Notes: a model not told the origin generated them from the sequence alone. Numbered from the stretch's first letter, positions 26,022-38,403 are shown. The stretch: DNA of 64,000 bases from Ulota crispa (GCA_963920765.1 OY987244.1:19262358-19326357); one strand, 5' to 3'. Made by a program: numbers and translations.

Positions 26022-27664
26022 CTAATTCAGACACTCGTTCGGCCCATACGCATGGTTAGCATTGAGGAACTTCTGCGCTTGAACGCCGGCCGCCGTCCTG
26101 GTCGACAGGGCACCGAGGAACTGGTCGATCACGGCGTCATGGCGAAGAGCATAGTTGGGCATGCCGTAGGCGTTCATCAAGGCGGCAGTTCCATGGCTCA
26201 GCAGCTGGCTGTACCCATCCTCTCGGGTGTCATACAACGCCTGCAACAGCGTGGTGGTGCCGTAGACTTCACCTGCCTTCGTTCCGAACGCCTGCGCTAC
26301 CTGCGTGTTGATGCCGAAGAACGACGGCCACTGCTTCGTGTGCTCCGCCCAATACCTGTTGACAGCACCACCGAAAGATAGTCAGCATTCACACATGACC
26401 AATGCAACCCAAACACATCCCATGTACTATTGTTTCTAGATGCACAGAGAGATCAATTGCTGATTTTCAGTGTTACACTAAGCAGCGGCTCCGTTACATT
26501 CTGCATACGTAACCCCGAAAGCTACATCAGAGCTGACCACATCTCAAGCATCCACAATGACAATTTTCACATGCCCTGCGACCTCCTCACGGAAGTGGTG
26601 ATACAGTTGAAAATCGGGGACTAAACAGCAGCAGGGTCATCAACAGAAATCAGCAGTGTGGAGAGATCATGGGAAACAAGTGCTGCATTTGAGATCGAGA
26701 GAGGAGATCTCAGGCCTCGGTAGTATGATCTTTCAACACCGACACTGTCGAATGACTAACACATTTGCCACGCTGCCATTGACAGTGCCACACATTCAAA
26801 CTAAGACATGGTGAAAAAGTCGGGTAAGAGTACAGAGGCTTACATGTTGGCGCAGCCATGGCCGGCGGCGGCAACAGGGGAACGCTGTTTCTGCACATTC
26901 TTGGCAGCGAGAACGGGGGCGGTGCTGCCATACGTAGCAGTGGGATCGTTCGTGGCGTCGCTGTTATCGAAGTTGAACTGCGAGTACACCTTCTCGTCAG
27001 CATTGTTGTCCGCCTTGAACTCGTTGTCACCGAAACTGTTCGACTCAGGCTTCGCGAACCGGAACGCGAAGTCAGGGTCGCTGGCCGGCGTGTAGAACCG
27101 GTTGGAGCCATGCGCCTTCACAGGGGCGTGCTTCATGTTCGTGAGCCGCACCTCGTTGTCCGCGAAGGACTCGTACCCCGCCTTGTTGTTCCCGTTCTGG
27201 CGCGCGTTGATCAAGTCGTACGACGACGGAAATCGATTGCCCACATCGGAGCCTCGGTACTCGGCGTCCCCCGTCTTGTAGAACACCTGCGTCCCCTGGT
27301 GCGCATCGAACACCACATCGTCTTGCGCGGTGAACGTCTCGTGGTTCTCGAACTGCCCAGGGAAGCGGTCGCTCGCGTCCAAGTTGTGGTACTGCCCCTT
27401 GGCGAACTCATTGTGGCCATCGCCATTGACCGGCGTCTTCTCCTCCGTGAACTTGAAGTCGCGGTAGTTGTTGGGCTTGTTCTCGCGGTGATTCTCCTCG
27501 ACGAACTCATAGTTCTGGGGCTTCACCTCCGCCGTGTCCTGCACCGGCGACTCATGGAACTCGAAGTTGGGATAGTTGTTGGGTTTCACCTCCTTTTCGA
27601 ACGCAACGACCGCGACGACGCACAAGCTCAACACCACCGCAACCAGCACCTGTCCTGCCGCCAT
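26022..27664 (-). CDS. Secreted protein with PDF1-like C-terminal domain
   Basis: A probable cell-wall or apoplast protein. Two exons, 26844-27664 and 26022-26355, are joined across a 488-bp GT-AG intron that splits a Met codon, giving 384 residues. Residues 1-21 are a signal peptide (hydrophobic VLVAVVLSLCVVAVVA). Three short repeats follow: KPNNYPNFEF, KPQNYEF and KPNNYRDFKF. Then comes a long hydrophilic region rich in Asn, Asp, Phe and Tyr. From about residue 270 the domain GCANMYW, AFGTKAG, LLQALYDTREDGYSQL, HGTAALMN and AGVQAQKF matches the C-terminal domain of plant protodermal factor 1 proteins as I recall it. An in-frame ATG 57 bases upstream exists; I chose the inner one because it opens directly into the signal peptide. 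The coding DNA is far richer in G and C than its surroundings. Biochemical role unknown. Confidence 0.85.
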
Positions 27665-29106
27665 GGCCACGCCTCGACCACCTCGAGATGAAAACACCAC
27701 ACAAGAGCTAGTGAGCGTCACTCGTACACTAACTTAAGTTACAACTAAGGACACGCAGCTGTGGCTGGAGCGATCGCCTGCGAGCAATCCGTTGCGTCAA
27801 GTAAAGCTTACTCGTGCTAATGCCGATCCATCAATGGCGTTAGCATGCAAATGCGAGATGAGTGCTGCAACTGGTCCAGACGTTGTTGAGCAGAAGTCAC
27901 GGACGATGGCAGGCCTGCCATTACAGCTAGTGCTGCAGCTTGCCATGCTGCTCTTTAAGGGCAGCTGTTCGCGGTCGTTGGGCGGTGCTCGTTCCACCGT
28001 GGGTTTGCCCCTTTGAGGTTGTAATGCGGTTATAGGTCGTCCGTTGCATCTCTATACCATTCGGTTGTACCCCATGTAAGTTAACTTAAGTTGAGAGCAA
28101 ATGCATCCCGGACCCAAGAAGACCACCAGCAACAGCGACAAATGAACACTCAATTTACTCTGACCAAACCTCCTCATTTGTAGGACTAAAAGCTTCTGTC
28201 AGGACTTTCTGGCCACTCATAAGTGACCACAATGATAAAAAATTGTTTGTTGTAATATGCACAAGAAAATTTAGGTGGAAACTTGTTCCCAGTATTTACA
28301 AAGGGGAATAATGAAATGTTAGCGGCTCTATTTTGTGCTCTCTTCTGCGGATCGGAGAGGTGCACCTAAACATCCACCTAAGCGTGCAGCTAATATTTTG
28401 AGAACACGTATCATCTTTTGTGCTGGGAAAATGATTGACCCAAAATTGGGTGACCTCATAAAAAGAAGAATAAATTACCAAGCGTGTTTTCTTTACACTC
28501 TCGCTTCTTATTGGCATTTTTTTGTGCTCCAAATAAAAAGGTCAAAGAATCAACACACAAAATTTAACAAGTAATCAGAATTAGGAGTTTGAATTTGGGT
28601 GCACCACAGGTTCACTGAACAACGTGACACCACCCCTTGATGGTTGAGAGTTTGAGTTTGTTTGAATAATGGGGCTGGAACTACAAGGTAGTCTGCACAA
28701 ATTCGGTTCATGCGTTTGGAACGGACCATCTAGGGTCATGAAAACAATGCATAGAGGTTCTTAAATGGATCACATTTTTATGTGTAGAAATTGTACTCGT
28801 GTATGCACCATTTTAGAAATTTAAGAGAATGACATGAGCCATTGTTTTGTGTGCTTTTTGGTCATATATGTGTTCATATTTGAGTTTCAATAAAATATAG
28901 ATATATGTCATACAAAAATAAATGAAAACTTGTTCTCAATCAAGATTTGAATATTAGAGTATGGAATGGGTGCTTGCACGCTTTAAGAGCCTTGTTGGAG
29001 CATTCTTGACTTTATAGTGGTTGCTTTTAGGACTCATGTGCTCCATTTACAAGCCACCTTTGCATCATGAATGCTACCACCTATGATCAAGAATAGCTAC
29101 CATATG
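27665..29106. other. Upstream flank of the PDF1-like gene
   Basis: The first 400 bases keep the higher GC of the gene and are read as its leader and promoter. Beyond about 28100 the DNA returns to AT-rich. No gene, RNA or paired repeat end is supported. Confidence 0.35.
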
Positions 29107-29390
29107 CACTTTCGCTTTGATAAATTGTAGTCAAGTCATACTAATTCAAATAATTTCAAAATAAATGGCCACACAATTGTCTCTTCTTTGGCTTTCTACT
29201 AAAAGTATTTCCATTTTACCAAGTTGCCTTGATTTTTCCACAGCACAGCACTTTTGCTTTGATAAATTGTAGTTAATTCATACTAATTCAAATAATTTCA
29301 AAATAAATGGCCACACAATTGTCTCTTTTTTGGCTTTCTACTAAAAATATTTCCATTTTACCAAGTTGCCTTGATTTTTCCACAGCACAG
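29107..29390. repeat. 142-bp tandem duplication
   Basis: The block starting CACTTTCGCTTTGATAAATT (29107-29248) is repeated directly as CACTTTTGCTTTGATAAATT (29249-29390). Only a handful of substitutions separate the copies. The first 13 bases of the unit occur once more after copy 2, so the array begins a third unit. There is no coding capacity. Confidence 0.92.
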
Positions 29391-29509
29391 CACTTTTGCT
29401 TAGATGGTCCATTCACAAGCAAACTACCTTAGTACTCGACTCAACTCAATGAATTGCAACTTGTTGACATTCTTGGCTTGAATAGGGGTCTATACTTAAG
29501 TTTTAACTC

Positions 29510-29742
29510 TTAACCCCAAAAGGATTGAGTGTGCCACTGCGACCAGTATAATACGAGGTGTTTTTCTTGTATTTGGAATGGATCCACAGCTCTACTACAT
29601 TTGAGATCAACAAAGAAGTTGGAGAATAAATCAAAGAGATTCTAGTGAGCTACTTGAGATCCCAAATTAGTATTTCTTACTGATAACAAACACCAATTAT
29701 ACAATAGCTTATATATTATGCCTATGGTCCTTTAAGGGTTAA
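29510..29742. mobile_element. piggyBac-type MITE (TTAA) 2
   Basis: TTAA-CCCCAAAAGGA on the left; GGTCCTTTAAGGG-TTAA on the right. The ends pair with a few mismatches. It is 233 bp and non-coding, with TTAA on both sides. Confidence 0.65.
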
Positions 29743-29835
29743 TGCAGTTGAATAACTATTGGGTTTGATACATAAATTGAAAGAGCATTTGAAATGCCTT
29801 TGAGGGTGGTACTTTTGGTGGCCACAAGGCCTTCC

Positions 29836-29985
29836 TTAACCTTTAAACGTCCCAAATGCCCTCTATGGCCGTTTGTCCACCGTATATTGATTTGACAAAA
29901 TGCGTTGTTCAGTAGTTTGATTGCGAGGGTATTTTCAAAAAATACGGTCTCGTAGCTTAGCTCCCAAGGGCCGTTCAGGGGTTAA
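29836..29985. mobile_element. piggyBac-type MITE (TTAA) 3
   Basis: The left end is TTAA-CCTTTAAACGTCCCAAA and the right end GGGCCGTTCAGGGG-TTAA. The pairing is partial: CC-T-AACG-CCC. At 150 bp it is among the shortest of the group. It ends 110 bases before the large piggyBac element. Confidence 0.6.
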
Positions 29986-31259
29986 TGCTACCTTAACTTA
30001 TCTCACTCATGTCTGCTATAATTTGGTCTCAAACAAATGCAAAACCATTGAATGCAGGTCCTTGATGTGCAAGCTTGATTGATTTGAGTGGGAGTTAACC
30101 CTACGCTGCCCACGGTCCGTTTCAGCTCCTTGTCCACAGTTATACAGGGTTGCAAAAAGGGGAGGCACGGTCAAAATTTTGTGAATGTCAGCGCAGATTT
30201 CTCTGTGTAGTGGGGTCTTCATTTCAGCAAGAAGAGTACACTGCATAGTAGAAGCAAGTTTCATGGTTATATGTCTTAGAATTTTGCAAAATTCACCACA
30301 AGAGAACAAGCTAGACTTTGTTTGAAAAGAAGAATGTTGCACTTCGGGAATTGTACAATTCGTCAAACCCACTGGAATTTTGTGAAAATTGGAGGGTGAG
30401 TCTCATTCATTGTTAGCAATAATCCTCCAAAATTTGAGCATCAACAAAGCAATTGTTCAACCCCGGTGTGACATGAAGATGAGTCCACGAGAAGGTCTAC
30501 TATGGGAGGTTACCGAGAAGCACTTGCTGCCAATGCAAACCTTTACCAGCTGCCTCAGTGTGCTGCCGCTGCAATATGAAGTATTGGACAAGGACCAAAA
30601 TTGTTGAGACTTCTGAGAGCCACTTGATGTCAAGAATGCAATAGAAAAGCTAAGGAGGAAAGCATTACTTCTGATTCCATTTGTAGGATTCCAAATACAC
30701 TGTACACTCAATGCAATGTTGGTCCAAAAAATCCTCAACTCCAAACGCAATTCCAAAAATTATGAGCTTGCAAGGGAGATCTAGAGTTCCAAAATTCCTT
30801 GGCTCATGAGAAACACACTACACGACGGCAAACTGAAGAACATGCAAGGCTTGTGAACGACAATAGCTTGCCTGCAACTAGCTACACCAACTCAAAATTA
30901 ATCTACCACACTAGTAACGAAGGGAATGGAATCAAAACTTGGCCATGCCTCCCACCCGAGTCTGCAAGATCTTCTCCCCAAAACAAGCTTGTGAATCACT
31001 GTCACAAGCCCAAGCCACCAACCACTTCAGCAAAGAAAGGAAACCGCATCAGTTTGAAGGAGAAGGTGACAAGGGCGAGCCTGCCCAAAAGTTGCTTTAG
31101 AAACAAGGCTTGAAGTGAGGCGTCTTGAAACGCGCACGCCTGCCGCTGCGACTCATAGATCTAGGCTTGAGTTCTGGGCTAGCCGCTTGAATCCACACTA
31201 TAGCCAAGGACACCCACGACATCTATTAGTTATGTTTTAGGAAAACAAACTGCACGCTC

Positions 31260-33165
31260 CGATGCTTGAAGTGCCCATTTCTTGGATGAGTGAACCTTTG
31301 CAAAGCAGAGGTCCTGGCACATAAATACAAAGCCACACGCAAGGCAGTACCCCGCTTGCTTGCACTTGCAAACACAGCAACGCTAGTGGAGCTCTGTATG
31401 GGTTTGTACGTGATGAATTGAGGAGGGATTCTGATTCCAAGGGCAGCAGGTTCGAGGCATATTTGTGTGCGGAGTGATCAAACCAAATGCAACTTCATAG
31501 AGAAAATCAACCCTCCAAATTCTCTTGCCACCCCTACTACTTCAATCCTGATGATAACATACCCATGCATTCTGCAAGATGGAATCTACCATGAACATTA
31601 GAAACCAATGCTACCACTTATTACTGTGGAATTGGATAGTATAGTATCCTCGCATTTGATCAATGCGGTCCACGCCGCACATGTTGGATTGGTATTCCAC
31701 TTGCTATGGCATGGTGGAGATTTCTTCATGCTTCCCCTTCAGCCATCAAAGCGCCACAGCAGGCCCTACAAGGTCTGCGGATGTGCTCAGAAAAGCAACC
31801 GATTTGGAGTCATACCAAACCGAGGCTGCCATTCTTCCACTTGCATGTGTGGCCCAAAACAGAGTAGAGCGTGGGTGCTCTCTTTTCTTGAATCTCGTCA
31901 TCAATGTGGGAAAGCCAACGCGCCATCCTTTCACAGTGCTTGTAGTATAGATACCCCTTCGCATTAACCCATCAAACAGAGAGGGGGAACAAAAGAAGTT
32001 ATCCCCATAGGCAGCGTAGCCCAGACCCTGCAATCCGCTTGTTAGCTGGTGAACAATTTGCTCCCCTAAGCCCACTTCCGTCTTGCCTGCTTGCTTTCCC
32101 AAATAAAAAGTGACGTTCCACATATAACCTGACTCTAGGCACACTACAACCCAAATTTTAAACCCATAACATGTGGGTTTAGCCAGCATATACTGCCGGC
32201 ATGGTGACCTAAAGCCCTTGTAGGCCACCATAATTTTGTCATAGGTCAACCACTTCTATAGACTGTACAACCTCTAAGACGCTTCCACAAAATGCTCTAG
32301 CAACCACCTTACTTTGAAGAGCTTGTCATACAAAGGATCTTCTTTACCTTGGTAAGCGGTGCTATTATCTACGTAGTGAATGCAACGGAGAAGACTCTCA
32401 AAACAGTTTCTAGAGAGAACCGAGGTAATGATGGCGCATCTCTAGAAAGGGTTCTCTCTCTAGTAGTCCCTGATTGACGGTGACAATTTTAGCCCCATCA
32501 AGATCGTTACACCAAAGAAAGCTCTAATCTCAACTGCTGTTGTTGGCATCCACCAAGGCCCACCGTTCATCCTAGCAGGCTTCCCCCTCCGTCTGGGATC
32601 AGCCAAATTTGTACAAGGCTATTGTGCATAGACAATAGTCTCGAAGACAATACAATGCACAGACACGTCATCCAGCCATCGATCAAAGTACGACTTTGCA
32701 AAAGGCTTGTTGCAAATATACTGTTGTGCAGGTCCAGGAAACGAGCCTCTAAAATTAATTTGGTCACAAAGCAAATGCAGGCAACTCTAATCCCACTCAA
32801 AATCTTGATATACATACCGGATTTGTTCCAAAGCGCCTACTTGGATTGGATCTATGTATGTGTACTCACGGAACCAACCAACGTCCAAAGGCTCTACGTC
32901 ACTATTGGCTAACTCTTCTTCATCAAGCAAAAGCCAATCTGAGTTGTTTTTGTCAGAAGAGTCAATACTTGAGAAATCGGAGAAGTCAGGCATCCAGTTG
33001 CTCTCTTGTGAATCATAGGTCCATCCATTGCTGACATCAACATGGCCTCCAGATGGTGTTCCTTGAAATGCAGGCAAAGGTGTATTGAGGCCATCTCCAC
33101 CATCAATCTTGAACATGCACCCCTCCCATTTGTTGCTTGCCACTGCCACTTGGTTTTCCAAGAGA
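31260..33165 (-). pseudogene. piggyBac transposase (DDE_Tnp_1_7), broken
   Basis: A cut-and-paste transposase that would act on TTAA ends. Family blocks appear in order on the minus strand but in changing frames: an acidic N-terminal region (32787-33161), FFGVTILMGLKL and RDYW near 32480, CIHYVDN near 32380, then an open block at 31746-32249. That block carries TYDKIMVAYKG, ESGYMWNV, GYAAYGDNFFCSP and VWYDSKSVAFLST, which hold the three catalytic Asp (residues 4, 83 and 147 of the block). Next come MCGVDRIDQMRGYY near 31660 and a Cys-rich tail at about 31290-31380 (CVCKCKQAGYCLACG, then C-x3-C), as in active piggyBac proteins. At least four stops or frame changes separate these blocks, for instance stops after residue 167 of the open block and just before it. 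Confidence 0.88.
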
Positions 33166-33446
33166 TCAATAGAGCCTTATACTATGGTTGCTGGACTAGT
33201 GTGAATCATGTCCTCCACTAGAGCGGTAACTGGCAATTCCCCGGGGGAACGTGGAACCAGAACATGTTGCCGGCAGTCATCTACTCGCCCACTGAATTCC
33301 TCGCTGATGGGTATTGCCTCAGTTGCAGCAAGGTCAGTCACTCAATCACCATATTTAGAAGCACTGGCGACATAATTGAAGGCGTTGTACAGGTTGATGG
33401 CAAGTGTAAGCGCCAATGCTATTGAAATTAGTCCTTGCAATGCAGA

Positions 33447-34690
33447 TCAATCAGCTGGCATGGACGGTGATGCCTGCCGTCTACGTGGTCCACCTTGTCT
33501 CACTTGTCGTTCAAGGTAATTGCACCTGGATCCAAGCAACCGCGACGGTGACCTTGAGTAACATTGCTCCCACAAGGCGCACAGATTGTTCACATCCCCC
33601 AATGTGTGGACCAAACCGCAAGCAGGACAATTTCTTGTTACCACTCGCGATGCCTCTGAGGATTGCAAAACAAGGGGCAATGTGGGTGTAGGCAGAATTG
33701 GAGACGGCACCCAGCCCCTTGGCTTTTTAGATGCCTTTCCCTTATCCTGTCTCGCTTGGCTTGGCTCTGCAAGTGGCTCACAAAATTCCCCATTTTCAAG
33801 AGCCCCTCCCTGTGAATTCGAAGCTTGTGATTGCAAACCCCGTCCACCCAGTCGAGACCCCTTCCAAATTGAGCCTTGTGGCTTCCTAGTTGCCTTATTG
33901 CAACTCGCTCCCCCTTGCTTTGTAACTGCCTCATTGCATTCCCCATTGCCAGAAGCCTGTAATTGTAAACCCAAATTTTGCGAGTGCAAATCCCAACCAC
34001 CCAACTGAGACACCTCACCAAGTATTTCCAAACATTGTCTAGCTTTGGTAGCCCCCCCTCCACCTCCCCGACGACACCCACCATGTCTTTCTCGTCCACC
34101 CCATCGAGGGCCCTCTTGCCCTGCACCCTCTTGCAATGGCATCCCACAACCGTTGTCCGTGACCACAAAGCCAATTTCAATCGACAAGGTTGGTGTCCAA
34201 GTCTCAGGTATGGCAGATTTGCTTTGTGCTTTGAAGTTGGTCATTGCTGGTATTGCCGCTGCTTCTACGATTGCCTCCATAAGCTCCCCCCTTTGAGTGG
34301 ATGCAATGTCCGTCCTCGCAGCACCCTTTGTTTTGGCTGCTCTCTTCATGTTGAAGCGAATCTGGCCACTGCTTTCTCCGTAAAAAATCGTTTAGAAATG
34401 GGGGAATCCCTCGCTCATCTCCTTCTGGGTATTGCTCTCTCCACCCAAGGAATTTTGCAATCTGCCATCGACAGAGGTACCTCCAGTTCCAATTTGTGGG
34501 CTTCAAAGACCAACAATGCTTTCTCCCTAGCGGAGGCAAACTCAGTAGGAAATCCTCACGTAAGCATTTCACTATGTTCTGGGCGGTGGCGGGTGATGCT
34601 CCCCTATGAAGCGCCCAATGGAGCAAGTCCTCTTGCACCTGCAGGATCTCCTCCTTTATAACGTGTTGAACCTCCAACGTAGTTGACATC
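33447..34690 (-). CDS. Uncharacterised reading frames in the piggyBac element
   Basis: Two overlapping frames run toward the transposase: about 34204-34690 (starting MSTTLEVQHVIKEE) and 33447-34349. The second, up to 300 residues, is rich in Gly, Gln, Ser and Cys. It contains an imperfect internal duplication (LGGWDLHSQNLGLQLQASGN versus LGGRGLQSQASNSQGGALEN) and later CPACGLVHTLGDVNNLCALW, whose paired Cys suggest a small zinc-binding knuckle. The frames probably belonged to one gene, either a long N-terminal part of the transposase or a separate passenger. I do not recognise the family. Confidence 0.45.
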
Positions 34691-35603
34691 TTGAAGCTAA
34701 ACCCTAATTGGAAACACAATCCCACAAATCAAAGATCGTTGTGTGTGAGAGTACTGCACCGCCTTGCTCCCTCCACTTTGTAGCCCCCCAAGAGCGCCAC
34801 TCTCTCAACCCAATTCAAAGAATGATTCAATACAAACCGCTTCCCACTCTCCCTACTCGTATTGCCTCCACATTGTACTTGAGCACCTTTGGATCCTCCC
34901 CTGAATCCGCTCTTGAAACCTTGCGTTGTTGTCCTCCACAAACCAAAACAAGGCGGAGGTTGTAATCGAAGAGTTGATACGATCAATTTGCGCGTACCAA
35001 AAATTGCCCCTACACCATGCGCAAGTGTGAGCCGCCTCGTAATAAGGACCACATGCTAACGGTCTACCGGTCACTTTTGGGACATTCAGACCAACTCCAA
35101 AGTCCCAAGTCTAATTATTGCTAAATCTGCCAAGAATCTGACTCATTGCAACACTCAAATTGTTCATGTGAAATCCCTCCTCACTCACAAAATTCCTTAG
35201 AACCCTGCCCCACAATCTAAAACACAGAGAGGAGTCACCAGGATGTTGAGAAGGGCATTCAAAAAAGCGGTGCGGACAGAATATGGCCGCATGGGCGGCC
35301 TAGGATTAAGTTACTTACAGCTGTGCGGCTTGTGCCTTACAAAGTTTATTCTGTTAAAAACAAATCTGAATTTACCATTGCACCGAAATGTTCATTGGTG
35401 GGTCTAGGACTTTGTGAAGGACGTGCCAAGCTGCCTCCACGCTGTAGTTTAACAAATGCAAATGTTTTTAATCAAGGCTGCTTATTCTTAACGGTTCATT
35501 TATGGCAACGGTGACATTGAATGATGTGATTTCTTATCAAACTGTAAATACAATTTGAATGAATACAATAAATTTTCAAATATACTCTTCTATGCTCGTC
35601 TAG

Positions 35604-36028
35604 TAAGGGCATCTCCAATGCAGTAGTAAGAGAGGCAGGCAAAAGCTTGTGCAGTGCTTTCAACCAGACTTGAGCAAAAACATGGGTTCCAATGCAGTAG
35701 GTAAACTATACTGCATTTTTCAGGGCTCCCTACAGAAGAGCCCCTCCCCTACAAATATTCACTATTTGGAGAGTCATGCATACCACTCCAGCTCTGACTT
35801 TGACGCAATTTTAGGGAATTTCAGATACTTCTGACATGAATCAACCACATATAAGCACTTTAAAAAGACATAAACTATTAAAATACTGTGTTTAGTGAGT
35901 GTCATAATTTATGTGCATTGGAAGGTGGTGGATTGGGAAATAGCCCTGCTTTGTAAGAGAGCTTGCATTAGACACGCGCTGGCAGGTTTTCAAGAGCCTA
36001 TTTTCCAACTAGATTGGGGATGCCCTAA
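35604..36028. mobile_element. PIF/Harbinger MITE, copy 1
   Basis: TAA then GGGCATCTCCAATGCAG on the left; GGGGATGCCC then TAA on the right, so a three-base TAA duplication with inverse ends. The interior matches 49524-49952 in inverted orientation at high identity, including AAAAGCTTGTGCAGTGCTTT and TGAGCAAAAACATGGG. About 425 bp, non-coding. Confidence 0.88.
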
Positions 36029-36119
36029 GGGTAGCTGGGACACTGTTGCAGATTCTATGAGCCACGGTGCTATGAAAATTTGGGGAGGATTGCTTGCCTG
36101 GGCAGCCCAAAAACTTCTT

Positions 36120-36828
36120 TAAAAATTACATTTTTTTAAAATTAAAATTTGAAATTGGTTCTTTAGATTTTTTTATAAGTGAGAAGCTTTGAATCTATCA
36201 ATTTCAATCAATGAGATAAAATTTATGAGGAGTTTTTGTTTGCAGGCACTTATGGATCCTCTACTCTAAAATAAATTTTGAAGTCCTTTATTTTACTCAA
36301 TTTTCATTACTTTGGAATAAAAATTAAACCAAAGGAAGTTGATTGTTTATCACAACATTATGACCGTTGGGATTTGAATTTTTCATTTCAATAATTAAAT
36401 TCTTAACAATTTAGTGATTTGACTCATTCTCTACTTCTTTTTACTTACTATGTTTTTCCCATGTGTTGTATAGTTCCAATTGATTTGAAAATTCTCCCAC
36501 ACATACCTAACTTGATCTCCTACATGGAAAAAAAAAGCACAACTTTGGGTAGAGCAACCTTTTTGTTATAAGAGTGGTCAAAGGCTTTTGAAATTTTTGG
36601 GCAGCATGGAAAAAAACTTATTTTTTCACTTTAGATGTAAATATCTCACTCCTCTCCATTTGGAATGAGCTGGTTTTTTTCCCATGAGTACCTCTTCTAG
36701 TCTGGAGCAAGATCCTACGGTTGGATTTTGCAAAAACAAAACACAAAATCCCTTTTTACTAAACCTCGTAGAAGTGGCAATTTTTAGTGATTTTCATAGA
36801 AAAAAGGGCGTGATCCTTTAGAGGTTAA
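36120..36828. mobile_element. piggyBac-type MITE, sub-family B, left-truncated
   Basis: The right end GATCCTTTAGAGG-TTAA is preserved. The body matches 59305-59899 and, inverted, 47195-47870 (CTCCCACACATACCTAACTT, CAATTTTTAGTGATTTTCA). The left terminus is missing near the Harbinger element that precedes it. Non-coding. Confidence 0.7.
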
Positions 36829-37502
36829 AGATTTCAAAAGAGAAGGGATGAAGAAGGAGACCAAGTGTAGCCATGGAGATTTCAATTCCGCCTTATGAGG
36901 TAACCTATTCCCCACAAAATCTATTTATTCCATAAGAATATTTACATGTCAACAAATATGATAAATTATCCCAATGTCACAAATTGGTCTTCCATTTTTT
37001 GTGGACCCAAATTTAGTACTTTGAACATTAAAGTGCTATTCAAATATTTGGCCTTGAATAGTTGAGTCCCATTGTAAAGATTTTGGGGGCAAAGTGCAAA
37101 AATGAACCAATGATAGAGAAGGATTGGGACATGCTGGGGTTCCAAAACCTCCATTTAATTCGTATTGTAAAGCTATCCAAAGTCCTTGTATTCTGAATAT
37201 GCAAAAACATGTGGAGAACCTATCTAACACCCGTATGGTGGTGGTGTAGTCCTGTGACTTGTCATGTTTTTTTTTGGATGAAAGTTGGATGTGTCAAGTA
37301 ATATAAAAAATAAGGAGGAAACAAGGTATTGGGCCAAAATGTCTTCCTGCAAAAACAAGTTTGCCGAGTAGCAAATGGGTTGGTTTGGTGTTGATGTTCC
37401 AATTTATGTTGACATTGTGGAAGAAGCCAATGCCAGTCCTTGTATGACTTGCATTTAGCATGTGCTCAGAGCCTCAAACTGCTCACCAAATCAGTAGTAA
37501 CT

Positions 37503-38403
37503 TAACCCTCTAAAGACCACACACATTTTCCCAAAATCCACTAGAAACAGGGGCAATAAAACTAGATGCGCATTTGAATCAAATATGGATTTAATTTTAA
37601 TAATCCAACTCTACAAATGTGAAGAACATCTTGTTTGTTGTAATGTATCAGAAATGTTAGTTAGATTTACTGTTGGAGGTGAAATATTATAATGATTGAG
37701 TGCGCCGTATATGGAAAATGTATAGTTTTTCATGCTTGTGTGGTTTTGAATGTTAATGCTTCATGCAAGCTTTGCTTGAGAAAAGCCTTACATTTTTAGA
37801 AAGCAAGGTTTCCCACCTTTCCAACAAGATTAGTCTCACACAAAGTAGACAAAAATAGCAATCACAAGGTGTAGCTAAGTGGACAAAAAGGGTCAAAAAT
37901 CCCGCAACCCTAAAACGGTTCTACAAGAAATTTGATAATTGTATGGAAAATCCAATTGGTGAAACCAATCAAGAATTGGCTCGAAATGTAGGATGATTTT
38001 TTTAATAAATAAAATGATAGTATCGTTTCAATGGATTCTCAAATACTACAATTGTGCTACTACCATATAGAGAAACAATACAAGAGTATTCCTTAGGCAA
38101 TTTGAAATTTTTTAAAATTGCACAATTGAAATGCGGCATTCTTCTTGGATATTTGATGTATTATGTTGTTGCTTTGATCCAACTTTGACCAAATATGGAT
38201 ACGTATTTTGAGGCCATGATGTATAAACACCATTATCAACTCACATATCCAATTCCATTGTTGTTTCTTGGGTTAGATGCAAAATTCTTGTGATCACAAA
38301 CGTTCTTCAAGATCGTGTTCCAAATTGTTGAGCGATTTTACTGTGTAGACCAAAAACTACTCTCCCGAACCAAAATATGGTTCGGTGGTCTTTAAAGGGA
38401 TAA
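37503..38403. mobile_element. piggyBac-type MITE, sub-family C
   Basis: TTAA-CCCTCTAAAGACCAC on the left; GTGGTCTTTAAAGGG-ATAA on the right. Fourteen of fifteen terminal bases pair, and the right target site has one change from TTAA. The interior around 37790-37910 is the inverse of 52264-52390. About 900 bp, non-coding. Confidence 0.85.

Larger units (their letters stand above)
30095..35309 (-). mobile_element. piggyBac element with transposase remnants
   Basis: A 5.2 kb DNA transposon. The left end is TTAA-CCCTACGCTGCCCACGG; the right end, read inverse, is TTAA-TCCTAGGCCGCCCATGC. About 14 of the first 19 bases agree, and both sides carry the TTAA duplication typical of piggyBac. All recognisable coding sequence is on the minus strand: an upstream region at 33447-34690 and the transposase at 31260-33165. 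The left 1.1 kb has no recognised gene. Base composition is richer in G and C than the flanks. The transposase is interrupted several times, so the copy is presumably dead, while its ends may once have been mobilised by a relative. Confidence 0.88.

Noticed and set aside
26858-27691. Long plus-strand open frame (277 codons)
   Set aside because: It lies antisense to the PDF1-like exon. Its Arg/Val/Leu-rich product is a by-product of GC-rich codons, while the minus strand has a signal peptide, conserved tail and matching splice phases.
35649-35834. Short open frame, with a relative at 49770-49952
   Set aside because: Both lie inside the paired Harbinger MITEs and are non-coding by position.
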